Positions 52,571 through 61,725 of a stretch of DNA of 64,000 bases are shown here, piece by piece (positions within the stretch are counted from its first letter, which is position 1; every line of letters starts with the position of its first letter). The translations under genes and the position numbers were made by a program. The stretch is from assembly GCF_003261055.1 (NCBI RefSeq), contig NZ_CP030073.1, positions 2,232,001 through 2,296,000 of the forward strand, in the 5' to 3' direction. The notes under the pieces were generated by a model. The model had not been told where the DNA came from, made no database searches, and worked only from the letters and a program-made list of their open reading frames with translations. The stretch is from Streptomyces cadmiisoli (lineage in GTDB: Bacteria > Actinomycetota > Actinomycetes > Streptomycetales > Streptomycetaceae).

Positions 52571-53065
52571 TCACTCCCGGTGACGCGCGTCCCCGGACGC
52601 GTCGCTCTCGGCGGGGGACGCCGGGCGCTGCGCGGGCGGGGCCGGCGGCGGGCCGCCGGCCGGCACACCGGTGGCCGTGGGGACACCGGGTGCGGTCGGC
52701 GGCTCGGGCGGGTATGCGCCGACGCCGGGTGCACCCTCCCGCCGCGTCGGGGCCGCGTCGCCGCCCGGGCCGTGCGCCGGACGTGCCGCGCCGCGCAGCA
52801 GGTGGGCGGCGATGCCGAGGATCACCGCGGTGATCAGCGCGGCGGCCCAGTCCGGCATCCCGGCGGCCAGGGCGAGGCCCACGGCCAGTGCCAGGGCCGC
52901 GCCCGCGTAGAGGGCGACGGCACCGGCCGCGGCGTACAGCGCGGCGGTGCGGCGCTGTTCGCGGGTCTGCCGACGCAGTTCGTCACGGATCGCCTCACGC
53001 GCGACCTGCGCCAGTTCGTCGGCCAGTCGCCTGTCCGGATGCTCACGCTGATCCAAGCGGTTCAT
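52571..53065 (-). CDS. small membrane protein of the phage-holin-like superfamily (Act_membrane type)
   Basis: A 164-residue protein. It has a basic N-terminal helix (EHPDRRLADELAQVAREAI, then RRQTREQRRTAALYAAAG), two hydrophobic helices at about 45-95, and a long Pro-rich disordered tail. This is the layout of actinobacterial phage-holin-family/DUF1469-type proteins, whose role is unknown; many are stress-induced. ATG at 53065, only 10 nt from a GGGTAC hexamer, so the leader would be very short if that is the -10 box. Confidence 0.75.
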   Translation of the reverse strand: MNRLDQREHPDRRLADELAQVAREAIRDELRRQTREQRRTAALYAAAGAVALYAGAALALAVGLALAAGMPDWAAALITAVILGIAAHLLRGAARPAHGPGGDAAPTRREGAPGVGAYPPEPPTAPGVPTATGVPAGGPPPAPPAQRPASPAESDASGDARHRE

Positions 53066-53074
53066 CGGGTGCGG

Positions 53075-53101
53075 GTACCCGGCCGCCCGCCCGGGTAACG
53101 C
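53075..53101 (-). promoter_or_regulatory. weak SigB-like promoter
   Basis: On the minus strand GCGT (53101-53098), a 17-nt spacer and GGGTAC (53080-53075). The hexamer is right but the spacer is one nt longer than the usual 14-16, and the start codon is very near. Confidence 0.3.
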
Positions 53102-53208
53102 CTCGGCGGCGCACGGACGGCCCATGGGCGGGCCGGGTCGTGGAGGTGGACGGGGGGCGGGCGGGCCGTGGACGTCAGACGGTGGGCGGGCGGGCCGGGT
53201 CGCGGGCG

Positions 53209-55170
53209 TCAGGTCGTGGGAGGGCGCATCCGGAAGTCGTGGCGCGCGGGCAGCGGTCCGCCGTCGAGCCGCTCCCACAGCCGGCCGATGGCCTCGTCGC
53301 CCTCCCGCAGGTCGGCGACCTCGAAGCCCGTGTCGAAGACGGCTCGGGCCTCCTCGCGCCGTCCCTCCGCGAGCAGCAGCGCCGCCTCCAGCAGCCGGAA
53401 CCGGCCGCGTGCCCGGGTCACCGGGCGCAGCCGCTCCCACACGGCACGCGCGTCGGTGGTGCGCCCCACGGCGAGCAGCGCCTCGACCGCCTCCCGGCCC
53501 AGCGCCGCCGTGGCCGCGGTCCACAGCTCCCCGTCGTCGCGCCGCTCCCGGCACAGGTCGTCGAAGGCCTCCGCGTACCGGTCGGCGGCCCGTTCGTGGT
53601 GGCCGTGCTCCCGGTCCGCGACCGCCAGACAGCGCAGCAGCGGCCACTGGGACGGGGCGAGTTCCAGGGCACGCTCCCAACTGCGCACCGCCTGCGCCCG
53701 GTCACCGGCGTGCCACTGTGCGACGCCGAGGTGGTACTCGGCGAGCGGTGTCGCCGGCGCGGTCTCCAGCATGTCCCGCCAGTGCGGGGCGACCAGGGTG
53801 CAGCCGGGCGGGCGGACCCGGCGCGGTTCGGGGACGGAGCCGGCCCGCAGCAGGTGGAGCCAGGGTTCCTGCGCCTCGCCGAGGTCCGCCTCGGCGAAGG
53901 GGGTGCCCGGGAGCTTCCAGCCGGCCCGCAGCACTTCCAGCGCTCCCCAGCCCGAGCCGGCCGCGAGGATCTCGACCGGCTCGGCGTCGGCGTACGGCGT
54001 CCAGGCCCGGTGGGCCGCGTCGACCGTCTCGCGCGGCAGCAGCGCCTCGAGCCGTTCCCCGGCCTCGCGCAGCGCTGCGGACCACTCGCCGTCCGGCGGG
54101 GTGCTCAGCGGCCCGTACGCCTCCAGCCAGCTCACGTCGCTCTCCGCGTCCAGCCGTACGTGCTCCAACTGGGTGCGGGCGAGTCCGGCCTGGATCTCGC
54201 AGTAGCCGCCGGTGCCGGGTTCGGTGAGCCACTCCTGCCAGCGCCGGCCGCCGCGCCCCGAGCCCCAGACGAACAGCTTGCGGCCGCGCAGGACGTCGGT
54301 GGAGGTCTGCACCAGGCCGTGGCCGCCGCCGTCGAGGGCGGCGATCCACGGCCGTTGCCCCTCGGGCAGGTCGTAGAAGTAGTCGGCGGGGTGGGTGCTG
54401 TTCGGCGGGTAGGTCCGGTCGACGCCGTCGTACTCGGGGACCGGGACCCGGCGCAGCCGGCGCTCGTAGCCGAAGTGGAAGGCCTCGTGGGCCGGGGCGA
54501 GCACCCGGCAGTCCTCGGGTACGGCGATGTTGGACCACCAGTACGTCGGTACGGGCCGCTCGTGCGGGTTGCGGATCCGGACGCCGACGTACAGGAAGTC
54601 CGAGCCGTCCGGCAGCCACAGGTCGACCTGGAAGGGCAGGTCGCGCAGCCGTTCCCACTCCCACAGGCGCAGCATCTCGCCGCCGTCGGGGGCGGGGACG
54701 CGCGCGGCGTGCAGGGGTGAGCAGGACAGGGTGGTGTGCCCGGTCGCGCCGATGTTCCACTCCACGCCGCCGGAGAACCAGGCGCCGTTGAGCGCGAAGT
54801 TGGCGGGCTGGAACACCGGGTTGCGGTAGAGGAGTTCGCGGTCGGACGGCTTGTGCACGAGGGAGACGAGGCGTCCGCCCAGGCCGGGCAGGACGGTGGC
54901 GCGCAGCCGGTCGTTCTCGATCACGAGGGCTGGTGTCGTGCGGGGTGCGCGCCCGCGGTCGTAGCCGTCGCGCACCGGCACCGGCAGCAGGCTGCGCAGC
55001 GGCTCGTAGCCGACCTGCCGGGCCATGTCGCGCGGCAGGTCGTCGCGGTCGCGGTCGTCGATGCGGTGCACCTCGTCGAGCGGGCGCAGCGCGGGCAGGG
55101 GGTTGTCGGGTCCCGGATCGGCGGCGGGCAGGGTCACCGTGTCACGTCGGATCGTGGTCACGCTCCCCAT
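53209..55170 (-). CDS. DUF5107-TPR protein
   Basis: A 653-residue protein. Residues about 25-330 form a galactose-mutarotase-like sandwich of the DUF5107 kind (VLPGLGGRLVSLVHKPSDRELLYRNPVF, WFSGGVEWNIGATGH, HEAFHFGYERRL). Residues about 450-640 are tetratricopeptide helices (ATPLAEYHLGVAQWHAGDRAQAVRSWERALEL and later copies). Members are found near sugar-use genes and may bind carbohydrates; no activity is known. ATG at 55170; the upstream residues in frame are weak. No signal peptide. Neighbours do not fix its role. Confidence 0.85.
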   Translation of the reverse strand: MGSVTTIRRDTVTLPAADPGPDNPLPALRPLDEVHRIDDRDRDDLPRDMARQVGYEPLRSLLPVPVRDGYDRGRAPRTTPALVIENDRLRATVLPGLGGRLVSLVHKPSDRELLYRNPVFQPANFALNGAWFSGGVEWNIGATGHTTLSCSPLHAARVPAPDGGEMLRLWEWERLRDLPFQVDLWLPDGSDFLYVGVRIRNPHERPVPTYWWSNIAVPEDCRVLAPAHEAFHFGYERRLRRVPVPEYDGVDRTYPPNSTHPADYFYDLPEGQRPWIAALDGGGHGLVQTSTDVLRGRKLFVWGSGRGGRRWQEWLTEPGTGGYCEIQAGLARTQLEHVRLDAESDVSWLEAYGPLSTPPDGEWSAALREAGERLEALLPRETVDAAHRAWTPYADAEPVEILAAGSGWGALEVLRAGWKLPGTPFAEADLGEAQEPWLHLLRAGSVPEPRRVRPPGCTLVAPHWRDMLETAPATPLAEYHLGVAQWHAGDRAQAVRSWERALELAPSQWPLLRCLAVADREHGHHERAADRYAEAFDDLCRERRDDGELWTAATAALGREAVEALLAVGRTTDARAVWERLRPVTRARGRFRLLEAALLLAEGRREEARAVFDTGFEVADLREGDEAIGRLWERLDGGPLPARHDFRMRPPTT

Positions 55171-55210
55171 GGAACCCGGCGACCGCCGCTCCGGCCAGGG
55201 GCGGTGCCGG

Positions 55211-56128
55211 TCAGGATTGCGCAAAGGCGTCCACGACGATGTCGGCGAGCAGTTCGCCCGCGGTGCCTTCGGGGTCCAGATCGGGGTCGTAGATGGTGAC
55301 GTTGAGGCCGACGCAGTGCGGTGCGGCGAGCAACGGGCGCAGCAGTGCGACGAGTTCCTCGGGGAGCAGTCCGTCCGGGTCGGGGCTGTCGACGGCGGGC
55401 ATCACGGACGGGTCGAGGACGTCGGCGTCCAGATGCACCCAGAAGCCGTTCAGTTGGGGGACGGCGAAGGCGTCGGCGGTGGCCCGGGCGAGGGTTTCCG
55501 CGCCCCACCGGCGGATCTCGCCGACCGTGACGACCGGGATCCTGAGGGCGGCGAGTTCGCGCACGTCGTCCTCGAAGCAGTCGCGGATGCCGAAGAGTCG
55601 CACGTCCTCGTCCCGCAGATAGGGTTCGAGCCCTTCGAGGTCCGTCAGGTCCGACTGCCCTCGTCCGGTGGCCAGCGCGAGTTCCTCGCCGCCCGCCGCG
55701 CCGACGTGGTCGGAGTTGCCCGGGTGGCGGAAGTCGTGCGAGGCGTCGACGGCCGCCAGCCCGTACCGTCCGATGCGGCGCAGCGCGAGGGAGGCGCCGA
55801 GCTGGATGGAGCAGTCGCCGCCGAGCACGACGGGGAAGTCCCCGGCGCGCACATGATGCTCGATCCGGTCGGCCAGTCTCGGGGTGTACGCGGCGATGGC
55901 GGCGGCGTTGAAGACGCCGTCGCCCGGCTGCCATTCCCCGCGGTCGTAGCGCGGCGGCACGACGACTCCGCCCTCCAGCGCGTTCAGCCGCTGCACGATC
56001 CGCCGTTCGCGCAGGGCGCCGGCGAGCTTGTAGCAGCCGGGCACCGTGCCGGGGGCGGGCGGGCGCAGGCCCAGGTTGGACGGGGCGTCGATCACGACTG
56101 TGTTCCGTGTGTGCCGCATGTTCCGCAT
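55211..56128 (-). CDS. ureohydrolase (arginase/agmatinase) family protein with altered metal ligands
   Basis: A 305-residue arginase-fold protein. Canonical metal motifs are GGDHS, DxHxD and DxDxxDP. Here they read GGDCS (103-107), DASHD (128-132, followed by FRHPGNSDHVG) and DADVLDP (234-240). Thus one His ligand is Cys106 and the second is Ser130 with a His shifted by one place; Asp128, Asp132, Asp234 and Asp236 remain. Members hydrolyse guanidino compounds to urea with two Mn ions; activity here is uncertain. The start is ATG 56128 or, better spaced after GAGG, ATG 56119. Confidence 0.85.
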   Translation of the reverse strand: MRNMRHTRNTVVIDAPSNLGLRPPAPGTVPGCYKLAGALRERRIVQRLNALEGGVVVPPRYDRGEWQPGDGVFNAAAIAAYTPRLADRIEHHVRAGDFPVVLGGDCSIQLGASLALRRIGRYGLAAVDASHDFRHPGNSDHVGAAGGEELALATGRGQSDLTDLEGLEPYLRDEDVRLFGIRDCFEDDVRELAALRIPVVTVGEIRRWGAETLARATADAFAVPQLNGFWVHLDADVLDPSVMPAVDSPDPDGLLPEELVALLRPLLAAPHCVGLNVTIYDPDLDPEGTAGELLADIVVDAFAQS

Positions 56129-56204
56129 CCTCGCCGACGGGGCGCCGGGTCTTCAACGGAAATGCGTCTGCCGCGCAAGGGCGGTCAGGGGCGCGGCGGG
56201 CGGC

Positions 56205-56756
56205 TCACCGGCGTGCCCGCATCTCGGTGGTGAGCGCCCAGCGTTCGTGGTCCCGCCAGGCCCCGTCGATGTAGAGCATGTCCGGCGAGAAGCCCTCCAG
56301 CCGGAATCCGCAGGCGCGGGCGAGGGCGATCGACGCGGTGTTGGCCGGCTGCACGTTGATCTCCAGCCGGTGCAGCCGCAGGGGTCCGAACGCGTGGTCC
56401 ACGACCAGGGTCAGGCCCTCGCGCATCAGCCCGCGCCCGGCGGCGTGCGCGAAGGCGCCGTAGCCGAGCGCCCCGCTCTGGAAGGCGCCGCCGACGATGT
56501 TGTTGATGTTGATGAAGCCGGCCAGGGCTCCGGTGTCGCGGTCGCAGACCAGGAAGCCCGCCTTCGTCGGGTCCTGGATCAGCCGGTCGGCATAGCCGGC
56601 GTACGCCTCGACGCTCTCCGGGGGAAAGAGCCAGGGGCGGTGCAGCTCCCGGCTGCCGCGGGCGCACTCGGTGAACTCGGCGGCGTCGTCATGGGTGAAG
56701 TGGCGTATGCCCACGCGGGGGCCTTCGGCGAGATGGCGGGACACGGTGTGCGGCAC
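56205..56756 (-). CDS. GNAT-family N-acetyltransferase (RimJ/RimL type)
   Basis: A 183-residue acetyltransferase: VGIRHFTHDDAAEFTECARGS, LAGFININNIVGGAFQSGALGYG, the acetyl-CoA pyrophosphate loop region AHAAGRGLMREGL, and HRLEINVQPANTASIALARACGFRLEGF. It resembles the ribosomal-protein alanine acetyltransferase group. Start GTG at 56756. It stands alone between convergent or same-strand neighbours without overlap; the acceptor is unknown. Confidence 0.88.
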   Translation of the reverse strand: MPHTVSRHLAEGPRVGIRHFTHDDAAEFTECARGSRELHRPWLFPPESVEAYAGYADRLIQDPTKAGFLVCDRDTGALAGFININNIVGGAFQSGALGYGAFAHAAGRGLMREGLTLVVDHAFGPLRLHRLEINVQPANTASIALARACGFRLEGFSPDMLYIDGAWRDHERWALTTEMRARR

Positions 56757-56886
56757 CCGGCCACCCTACGACGGGCCCGGCTGCGGCGCCGCGCGAGTCA
56801 CGCCGCCCCGAACAGCGCGCCCACCGGGCCGCGTGCCGAGCGGGGCCGCCCGCTCGCGGCCCGTTCCCGGCGCGGGCCTGCCGGGG

Positions 56887-58671
56887 TCAGTGCCGCACCA
56901 CCGGCAACTCCAGCACCCCGGGGTTCCCCGGCGCGACGGACACCGTCACCGGCTTGACGCCGCGGTTGCCGAGGTACGCGCCGTCGCTCGCCGCGATCAC
57001 GAAGCGCAGGCGGTGGCCCTTGCCGAAGCGGTGCACGATCCCCGGCAGGGTCACGGTGAACGGCTCGGTCACATCCGGTACGCGCACCGGCGCGATCAGC
57101 CGGTGGGCCAGGGTCGCGGTGCCGTCGGGGGCGACGTCGTACAGCTTGGCGAAGAGCACGAGCCGGTCGGCGGCGTCCCCCGAGCCCTGGGTCCGCTCGG
57201 CCGCCGGGGAGAGCACCTTCAGCGTGGCCAGCGGGGCGCCCACGACGTCGACGGCCCGCCCGAGGGGCTGGCTCGTCCAGCCCGCGTAGGTGCCCGCGGT
57301 GTCGTACGGCGCCGGGTCCGGCAGTCGGAGGACTCCGGTCACGGAGGTCTCCGAGTGACTGGTGGGGGTCGGCCGGTTGGTGTACGAGAGGCTGCCGCGT
57401 ACCGCCTTCGCGCGGTGGTCGACGAGGGTGCCGTCGCCGGAGAGGTACAGCTTCAGGCCGGGTGCCGGGAGCCGTTCGGCCGTGGCGTACCGGCCGGCGG
57501 GATCGCGAACCCAGTCCCGGTAGTAGGCGAAGGCGGGTCCGGTGTCGACGTTCCTTCTGTGGAGGTGGCGGTCGAACCAGGCAAGGATCCGCCGGCCGAC
57601 GTAACTGCTCTCCAGGTCGCCCCGGCGGAGATCGAGTTCGCCGGCCGCCGGATCGGTGACACCGCCGCTGTGCCCCCCGGCCTGCCAGATCATCTTCACC
57701 GGTGTGCCGTGGGCCCTGAGCGTCCGGTACGTCGCGGTGGCCTCGTTCAGGTTGAACAGGGTGTCGGCCTGTCCCTGGACGAGCAGGGTGGGCGCCTCGA
57801 CCCGGTGGAGGTAGGACACGGGCGAGACCTTGCGGGCGTAGGACAGCAGCCCGGCGCTCCGGTCGGCGGGGTAGCGGCCGGAGTTCAGGGTGCGGATGGT
57901 GTCGCACGCGTCGCTGACGAAGTGCCGGCAGGTCAGGGAGCGGACGCGGGACGGGGCCAGGCTCGGCCCGAGCGGCGGCCGGCTCTCGCCGGCCAGGTAG
58001 AAGCCGTTGGTCCACTGCCATTTGAAGGCGCCGGGGAGGTCGCGGGCGCCCACGGCGTTGTTGGGGACGAGCGAGTACGCCAGGTCGTGCCAGGTGATCA
58101 TGGGGACGAGCGCGTCGACGCGGTGGTCGACGGAGGCCGTGGCCAGCTGGATCGCCCCGCCGTAGGATCCGCCGATCATGCCGACGCGCGGGTCGCCGGG
58201 GCCGTCGAGGATGACGTGGTCGACGCCCGTGCCGTCGTCGGCGGTCCGCCGACCGGCCAGGAAGTCCAGCAGGTGGGCCGCGGCGCGGCCGTCGACGGCC
58301 GGGTCGTCGAGCGAGATGGGGCAGTCCGAGCTGCCGAAGCCGAGTCCGGAGTAGACGAGCCCGACGTAGCCGCGCCGGGCGAAGGCCTTGCCGATGGCGT
58401 CGGTGGAGCCGTCGTCCTTGCTGCCGCCGAAGCCGTTCGTCGCCAGGACGGCGGGGGCGGGGCGGGCGCTGTCCACGCCCGCGGGCCGGTAGAGGTCGGC
58501 GTCGATCGTGCAGGTGCGCCCGCCCGCCCGCACGGTGAACTTCAGCGCGGTGACGTCGTACTCGCCGTTCGCGGTGGCGGGAGCCGGGCCGGCGAGGGCG
58601 AGGGGGGCGGCCAGCACGGCGCCGAGGACGGCGGCGAGGACGGCACGGGGTCGGGGCGCGCGTCGGGACAC
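56887..58671 (-). CDS. secreted S15-family Xaa-Pro dipeptidyl-peptidase/acyl-peptidase
   Basis: A 594-residue exported alpha/beta hydrolase. After a Sec signal peptide (cleavage near ATA, about residue 33) comes an S15 domain with nucleophile Ser in GMIGGSYGGAIQL, a catalytic Asp region VQGQADTLFNLNEA and His in WQAGGHSGG. The C-terminal jelly-roll (PAERTQGSGDAADRLVLFAKLYDV, PFTVTLPGIVHRFGKGHRLRF) is typical of CocE/PepX. It probably removes Xaa-Pro or acyl groups outside the cell. ATG at 58671. TetR-like palindromes lie directly upstream. Confidence 0.9.
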   Translation of the reverse strand: MSRRAPRPRAVLAAVLGAVLAAPLALAGPAPATANGEYDVTALKFTVRAGGRTCTIDADLYRPAGVDSARPAPAVLATNGFGGSKDDGSTDAIGKAFARRGYVGLVYSGLGFGSSDCPISLDDPAVDGRAAAHLLDFLAGRRTADDGTGVDHVILDGPGDPRVGMIGGSYGGAIQLATASVDHRVDALVPMITWHDLAYSLVPNNAVGARDLPGAFKWQWTNGFYLAGESRPPLGPSLAPSRVRSLTCRHFVSDACDTIRTLNSGRYPADRSAGLLSYARKVSPVSYLHRVEAPTLLVQGQADTLFNLNEATATYRTLRAHGTPVKMIWQAGGHSGGVTDPAAGELDLRRGDLESSYVGRRILAWFDRHLHRRNVDTGPAFAYYRDWVRDPAGRYATAERLPAPGLKLYLSGDGTLVDHRAKAVRGSLSYTNRPTPTSHSETSVTGVLRLPDPAPYDTAGTYAGWTSQPLGRAVDVVGAPLATLKVLSPAAERTQGSGDAADRLVLFAKLYDVAPDGTATLAHRLIAPVRVPDVTEPFTVTLPGIVHRFGKGHRLRFVIAASDGAYLGNRGVKPVTVSVAPGNPGVLELPVVRH

Positions 58672-58700
58672 ATGGACCTCCAGGCTGAGGACAACCCGAG

Positions 58701-58716
58701 TACCGACCGGTCGGTA
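58701..58716. promoter_or_regulatory. perfect 16-bp palindrome, TetR-type operator candidate
   Basis: TACCGACCGGTCGGTA, fully symmetrical, 29 bp upstream of the S15 peptidase start. ACCGxxCGGT-type palindromes are typical TetR/AcrR sites. No tetR gene is in the window. Confidence 0.55.
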
Positions 58717-58736
58717 CCGGCCGGGGTGTCATGGTG

Positions 58737-58748
58737 TGACACGTGTCA
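58737..58748. promoter_or_regulatory. second palindrome upstream of the S15 peptidase gene
   Basis: TGACACGTGTCA, a perfect 12-bp palindrome, nested in a wider inverted repeat (CATGGTGT 58730-58737 and ACACCATG 58760-58767). On the minus strand TTGACA and TTGACC hexamers overlap it, so it could cover a -35 region. Confidence 0.45.
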
Positions 58749-58790
58749 AACAAGGTCAAACACCATGACCGGGGTTTCCGCCGGGAAGTT

Positions 58791-58813
58791 GACCGATTTT
58801 CACAAAACCGGTC
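58791..58813 (-). terminator. possible terminator of the peptidase operon
   Basis: Hairpin with GACCG/CGGTC and TTTT/AAAA pairing around CAC, one A-C mismatch, 25 nt after the LD-carboxypeptidase stop on the minus strand. Confidence 0.4.
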
Positions 58814-58837
58814 ATCGGTTGTTCGACGCCGCGCCGG

Positions 58838-59761
58838 TCAGCGAAGGGCGGGCTCCGACAGGGTCAGCGTGCCCGCGTCGGCGTCGAGTTCGGCCGCGAC
58901 ACCGAACGGGATCGTCAGCGCCCCCTCGCCGTGCCCGAACCCGAACTCCTCGGCGACCGGGATCCCGAGGCCGCCGAGCCGGTCGGCGAGGACCGGGCGC
59001 AGCTTCTCGTACGGGCCGCAGTCGTGCCAGGAGCCGAGCGCGATCCCCTCGACACCGTCGAGCCATCCCGCGCGCAGGAGCTGGGTGAGGATCCGGTCGA
59101 GCCGGTAGGCCTCCTCACCGACGTCCTCGATCATCAGCAGACCGCCGCGCGCGCCGGGCCGGGCATGGGGTGTGCCGAGGTCGGCCGCGAGCAGGCTCAC
59201 GCACCCGCCGAGGGTCACGCCCCGGGCCCGCCCGGGAACCAGCGCGGTGCCGCCGGAGGCGATGGTGCGGACCGTCTCGGGCGCGAACAGTGTGGCCCGC
59301 AGGTGCTCCTGCGCCCGGGCGTTCTTGATGAAGTCGACGCCCGCCGCCATCGGCCCGTGCAGGGTGACCAGGCCCAGCCGGGTGGCGAACGCCTCGTGCA
59401 GCGCGGTGACGTCGCTGAAGCCGACGAGCACCTTCGGGCCGGCCGCCCGCAGCGCGTCCCAGTCGAGCAGGTCGACCATCCGCTGCGCGCCGTATCCGCC
59501 GCGGGCGCACAGCACCGCGTCCACGGCCGGATCGCACCAGGCGGCCTGGAAGTCCGCCGCCCGGTCGGCGTCCGTGCCGGCCAGGTAGTCGAACCGGTCG
59601 TGCCGCGACAGCACGTGGGGTGCCGTCACCGGGTCGAGGTCCCAGCCGCGCAGCACGTCGAGACCGGCCTCCAGCCGCTCCTCCGGTACCGGTCCGCTGG
59701 GCGCGACGACCGCCACCCGGGCGCCGGGGGCGAGCCGGGCGGGTCGCAGGAGTTCCCTCAC
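58838..59761 (-). CDS. LD-carboxypeptidase (S66 family, LdcA/MccF-like)
   Basis: A 307-residue serine peptidase: RVAVVAPSGPVPEERLEAGL, CARGGYGAQRMVDLLDWD, the nucleophile in VGFSDVTALHEA, HGPM, and the C-terminal FGHGEGALTIPFGVAAEL with the catalytic His. S66 enzymes cut the L-Lys/DAP-D-Ala bond of murein tetrapeptides or detoxify related molecules. The GTG at 59761 overlaps the preceding stop (GTGA). It is the last gene of a four-peptidase operon, which fits murein peptide recycling. Confidence 0.92.
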   Translation of the reverse strand: MRELLRPARLAPGARVAVVAPSGPVPEERLEAGLDVLRGWDLDPVTAPHVLSRHDRFDYLAGTDADRAADFQAAWCDPAVDAVLCARGGYGAQRMVDLLDWDALRAAGPKVLVGFSDVTALHEAFATRLGLVTLHGPMAAGVDFIKNARAQEHLRATLFAPETVRTIASGGTALVPGRARGVTLGGCVSLLAADLGTPHARPGARGGLLMIEDVGEEAYRLDRILTQLLRAGWLDGVEGIALGSWHDCGPYEKLRPVLADRLGGLGIPVAEEFGFGHGEGALTIPFGVAAELDADAGTLTLSEPALR

Positions 59762-61722
59762 TTGGCCAGCTCCAGCGTGGGCACGTCGGCCCGGTCCAGC
59801 CCGAAGACCTGGGTGTACAGGGACAGTTCGGCCTCCAGGGCGCGGATCATGGTGTCCGCCCGCCGGAACCCGTGCCCCTCCCCCTCGAAGGCGATGTAGG
59901 CGTGCGGCACCCGCCGGCCCTCCATACGGGCCAGGAACCGTTCGCACTGCGCGGGCGGGCAGATCACGTCGTCCAGGCCCTGCAGCAGCAGGAACGGCGC
60001 GGTGATCCGCTCGGCGTGCTCGGACGGCGAGCGCTCCGTGTACCGTCCGGGCACCTCGGCGAGCGGCCCCACCAGGCTCTCCAGGTACTGGGACTCGAAG
60101 TCGTGCGTCTCCCCCGTCCCCCAGGCGGTGAGGTCGAGGATCGGGTAGATGATCGTGCCGCAGGCGTAGACGTCGGTCGTCGCCAGGGACGCCGCCGTGG
60201 TCCAGCCGCCGGCGCTGCCGCCGCGCACCGCGAGCCGCGAGCGGTCGGCGGTGCCTTCCTCGGCCAGGGCCAGCGCGACGGCCGCGCAGTCCTCGACGTC
60301 GACGACACCCCACTGCTCGCGCAGCCGGTCCCGGTAGGCGCGGCCGTACCCGGTGGAGCCGCCGTAGTTGACCTCGGCGACCCCGATGCCGCGCGAGGTG
60401 AAGTAGGCGATCTGGAGGTCCAGGACGAGCGGGGCGCGTCCGGTGGGGCCGCCGTGCGCCCACACGACGTACGGCGGCAGCTCGGCGCCGGGGGCCGTGC
60501 AGCCGGGGTTGTGCGGCGGGTAGACGTGCGCGTGGATCTCGCGCCCGTCCGGGCCGGTGAAGGTACGGATCTGCGGTTCCGGGTAGTACACCGGATCCAC
60601 GGCGTCGTCGTGCTCGGCGCCGATCACCCGGGCCCGGCCGGTCCGGGTGTCCAGCTCCACCACCTCGTAGGCACTGCGGGGGCTGGCTCCGACGCCGACC
60701 ACCCGCTCACCGTGCACCGCGAGGGTGGGCGCGAACTCGGTCCAGGGACCCGCGGTGTCGACGACCTCGCCGGTCTCCGGGTCCAGGATGCCGAGCGCGC
60801 TCGCGCCGCGCCCGTGCACCACGGCGACGAGTCCGCCGGCCAGCGGGGCGAACCAGCGGTGCCCCACCTTCCACAGCGGCCCGCCGAACTCCTCCTCGCG
60901 CGGGCACAGCGGGATGCCGTCCCGGTAGAGGTTCCACCAGCCGGTGCGGTCGCCGGCGTAGAGCAGGGAGCCGTCGGCGGCGAAGTCGACCTGGGCGATC
61001 GACTCCTCCGGTCCGCCGGCGACCGTCCGGGGCGTGCCGAGCGTGCCGTCGGACCCGACGTCGGCGAGCATCAGCTCCGTGCCGTCCCACGGCATCCGCG
61101 GATGGTCCCAGGCCAGCCAGGCCGCGCGCCGCCCGTCGGGCGACAGACGGGGGCCGGTGACGAAGCGGTGCCGGTCGTCGGTGAGTTCGCGCACGGCGTC
61201 CCGGTCCTCGGCGGCGGAGCCGTCGAGCGGCACCGCCGCCAGGACCCGCCGTACGTCGGTGGGTCCCTCGCCGGTGAACTCCTCCAGCACGCACCACACC
61301 TCGCCGCGTCCGGTCCGCAGCGTGGGATCGACCCAGCGCAGCCCGCCGCCGACCGGCGACACGGGCGTCAGCGGGCGCGGTTCGGTGCCCGGCTCGTACC
61401 GGTAGAGGCGCTGGTCGGGGAAGTGCACGAACACCACCAGCGGCCGGCCGTCGACGAGGTCGCCGGCCCACGGCTGCCCGCCGTACTCGATGACGCGGCT
61501 GCGCACGTTCCACGGCGCGGGCAGCACGGACTCCTCCGTGCCGTCGGCGTGCCGCCGCATCAGGGTGCGGCGGCCCTGCTCGGCGGGCCGCGGTTCGGTC
61601 CACCAGACCTCGTCGCCGACGAAGCCCACGTATTCGGGATGCCCGTCGTGCGCGGCGGCGAGGGCCGCGTCGATCGGCGAGGGCCAGGAACCGTACGCCA
61701 GGGTCTGCACCGTCTCCCCCAT
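59758..61722 (-). CDS. S9-family prolyl oligopeptidase/acylaminoacyl peptidase
   Basis: A 654-residue cytosolic peptidase. The first 370 residues form a beta-propeller (LYRYEPGTEPRPLT, RLSPDGRRAAWLAWDHP). The catalytic alpha/beta domain has the nucleophile in VRGGSAGGWTTAAS, Asp in LLQGLDDVICPP and His in FEGEGHGFRR, with the oxyanion segment VWAHGGP. It cleaves short peptides inside the cell. ATG at 61722, 3 nt after the M20 gene's stop, and its own stop overlaps the next start. Confidence 0.92.
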   Translation of the reverse strand: MGETVQTLAYGSWPSPIDAALAAAHDGHPEYVGFVGDEVWWTEPRPAEQGRRTLMRRHADGTEESVLPAPWNVRSRVIEYGGQPWAGDLVDGRPLVVFVHFPDQRLYRYEPGTEPRPLTPVSPVGGGLRWVDPTLRTGRGEVWCVLEEFTGEGPTDVRRVLAAVPLDGSAAEDRDAVRELTDDRHRFVTGPRLSPDGRRAAWLAWDHPRMPWDGTELMLADVGSDGTLGTPRTVAGGPEESIAQVDFAADGSLLYAGDRTGWWNLYRDGIPLCPREEEFGGPLWKVGHRWFAPLAGGLVAVVHGRGASALGILDPETGEVVDTAGPWTEFAPTLAVHGERVVGVGASPRSAYEVVELDTRTGRARVIGAEHDDAVDPVYYPEPQIRTFTGPDGREIHAHVYPPHNPGCTAPGAELPPYVVWAHGGPTGRAPLVLDLQIAYFTSRGIGVAEVNYGGSTGYGRAYRDRLREQWGVVDVEDCAAVALALAEEGTADRSRLAVRGGSAGGWTTAASLATTDVYACGTIIYPILDLTAWGTGETHDFESQYLESLVGPLAEVPGRYTERSPSEHAERITAPFLLLQGLDDVICPPAQCERFLARMEGRRVPHAYIAFEGEGHGFRRADTMIRALEAELSLYTQVFGLDRADVPTLELAK

Positions 61723-61725
61723 CGG

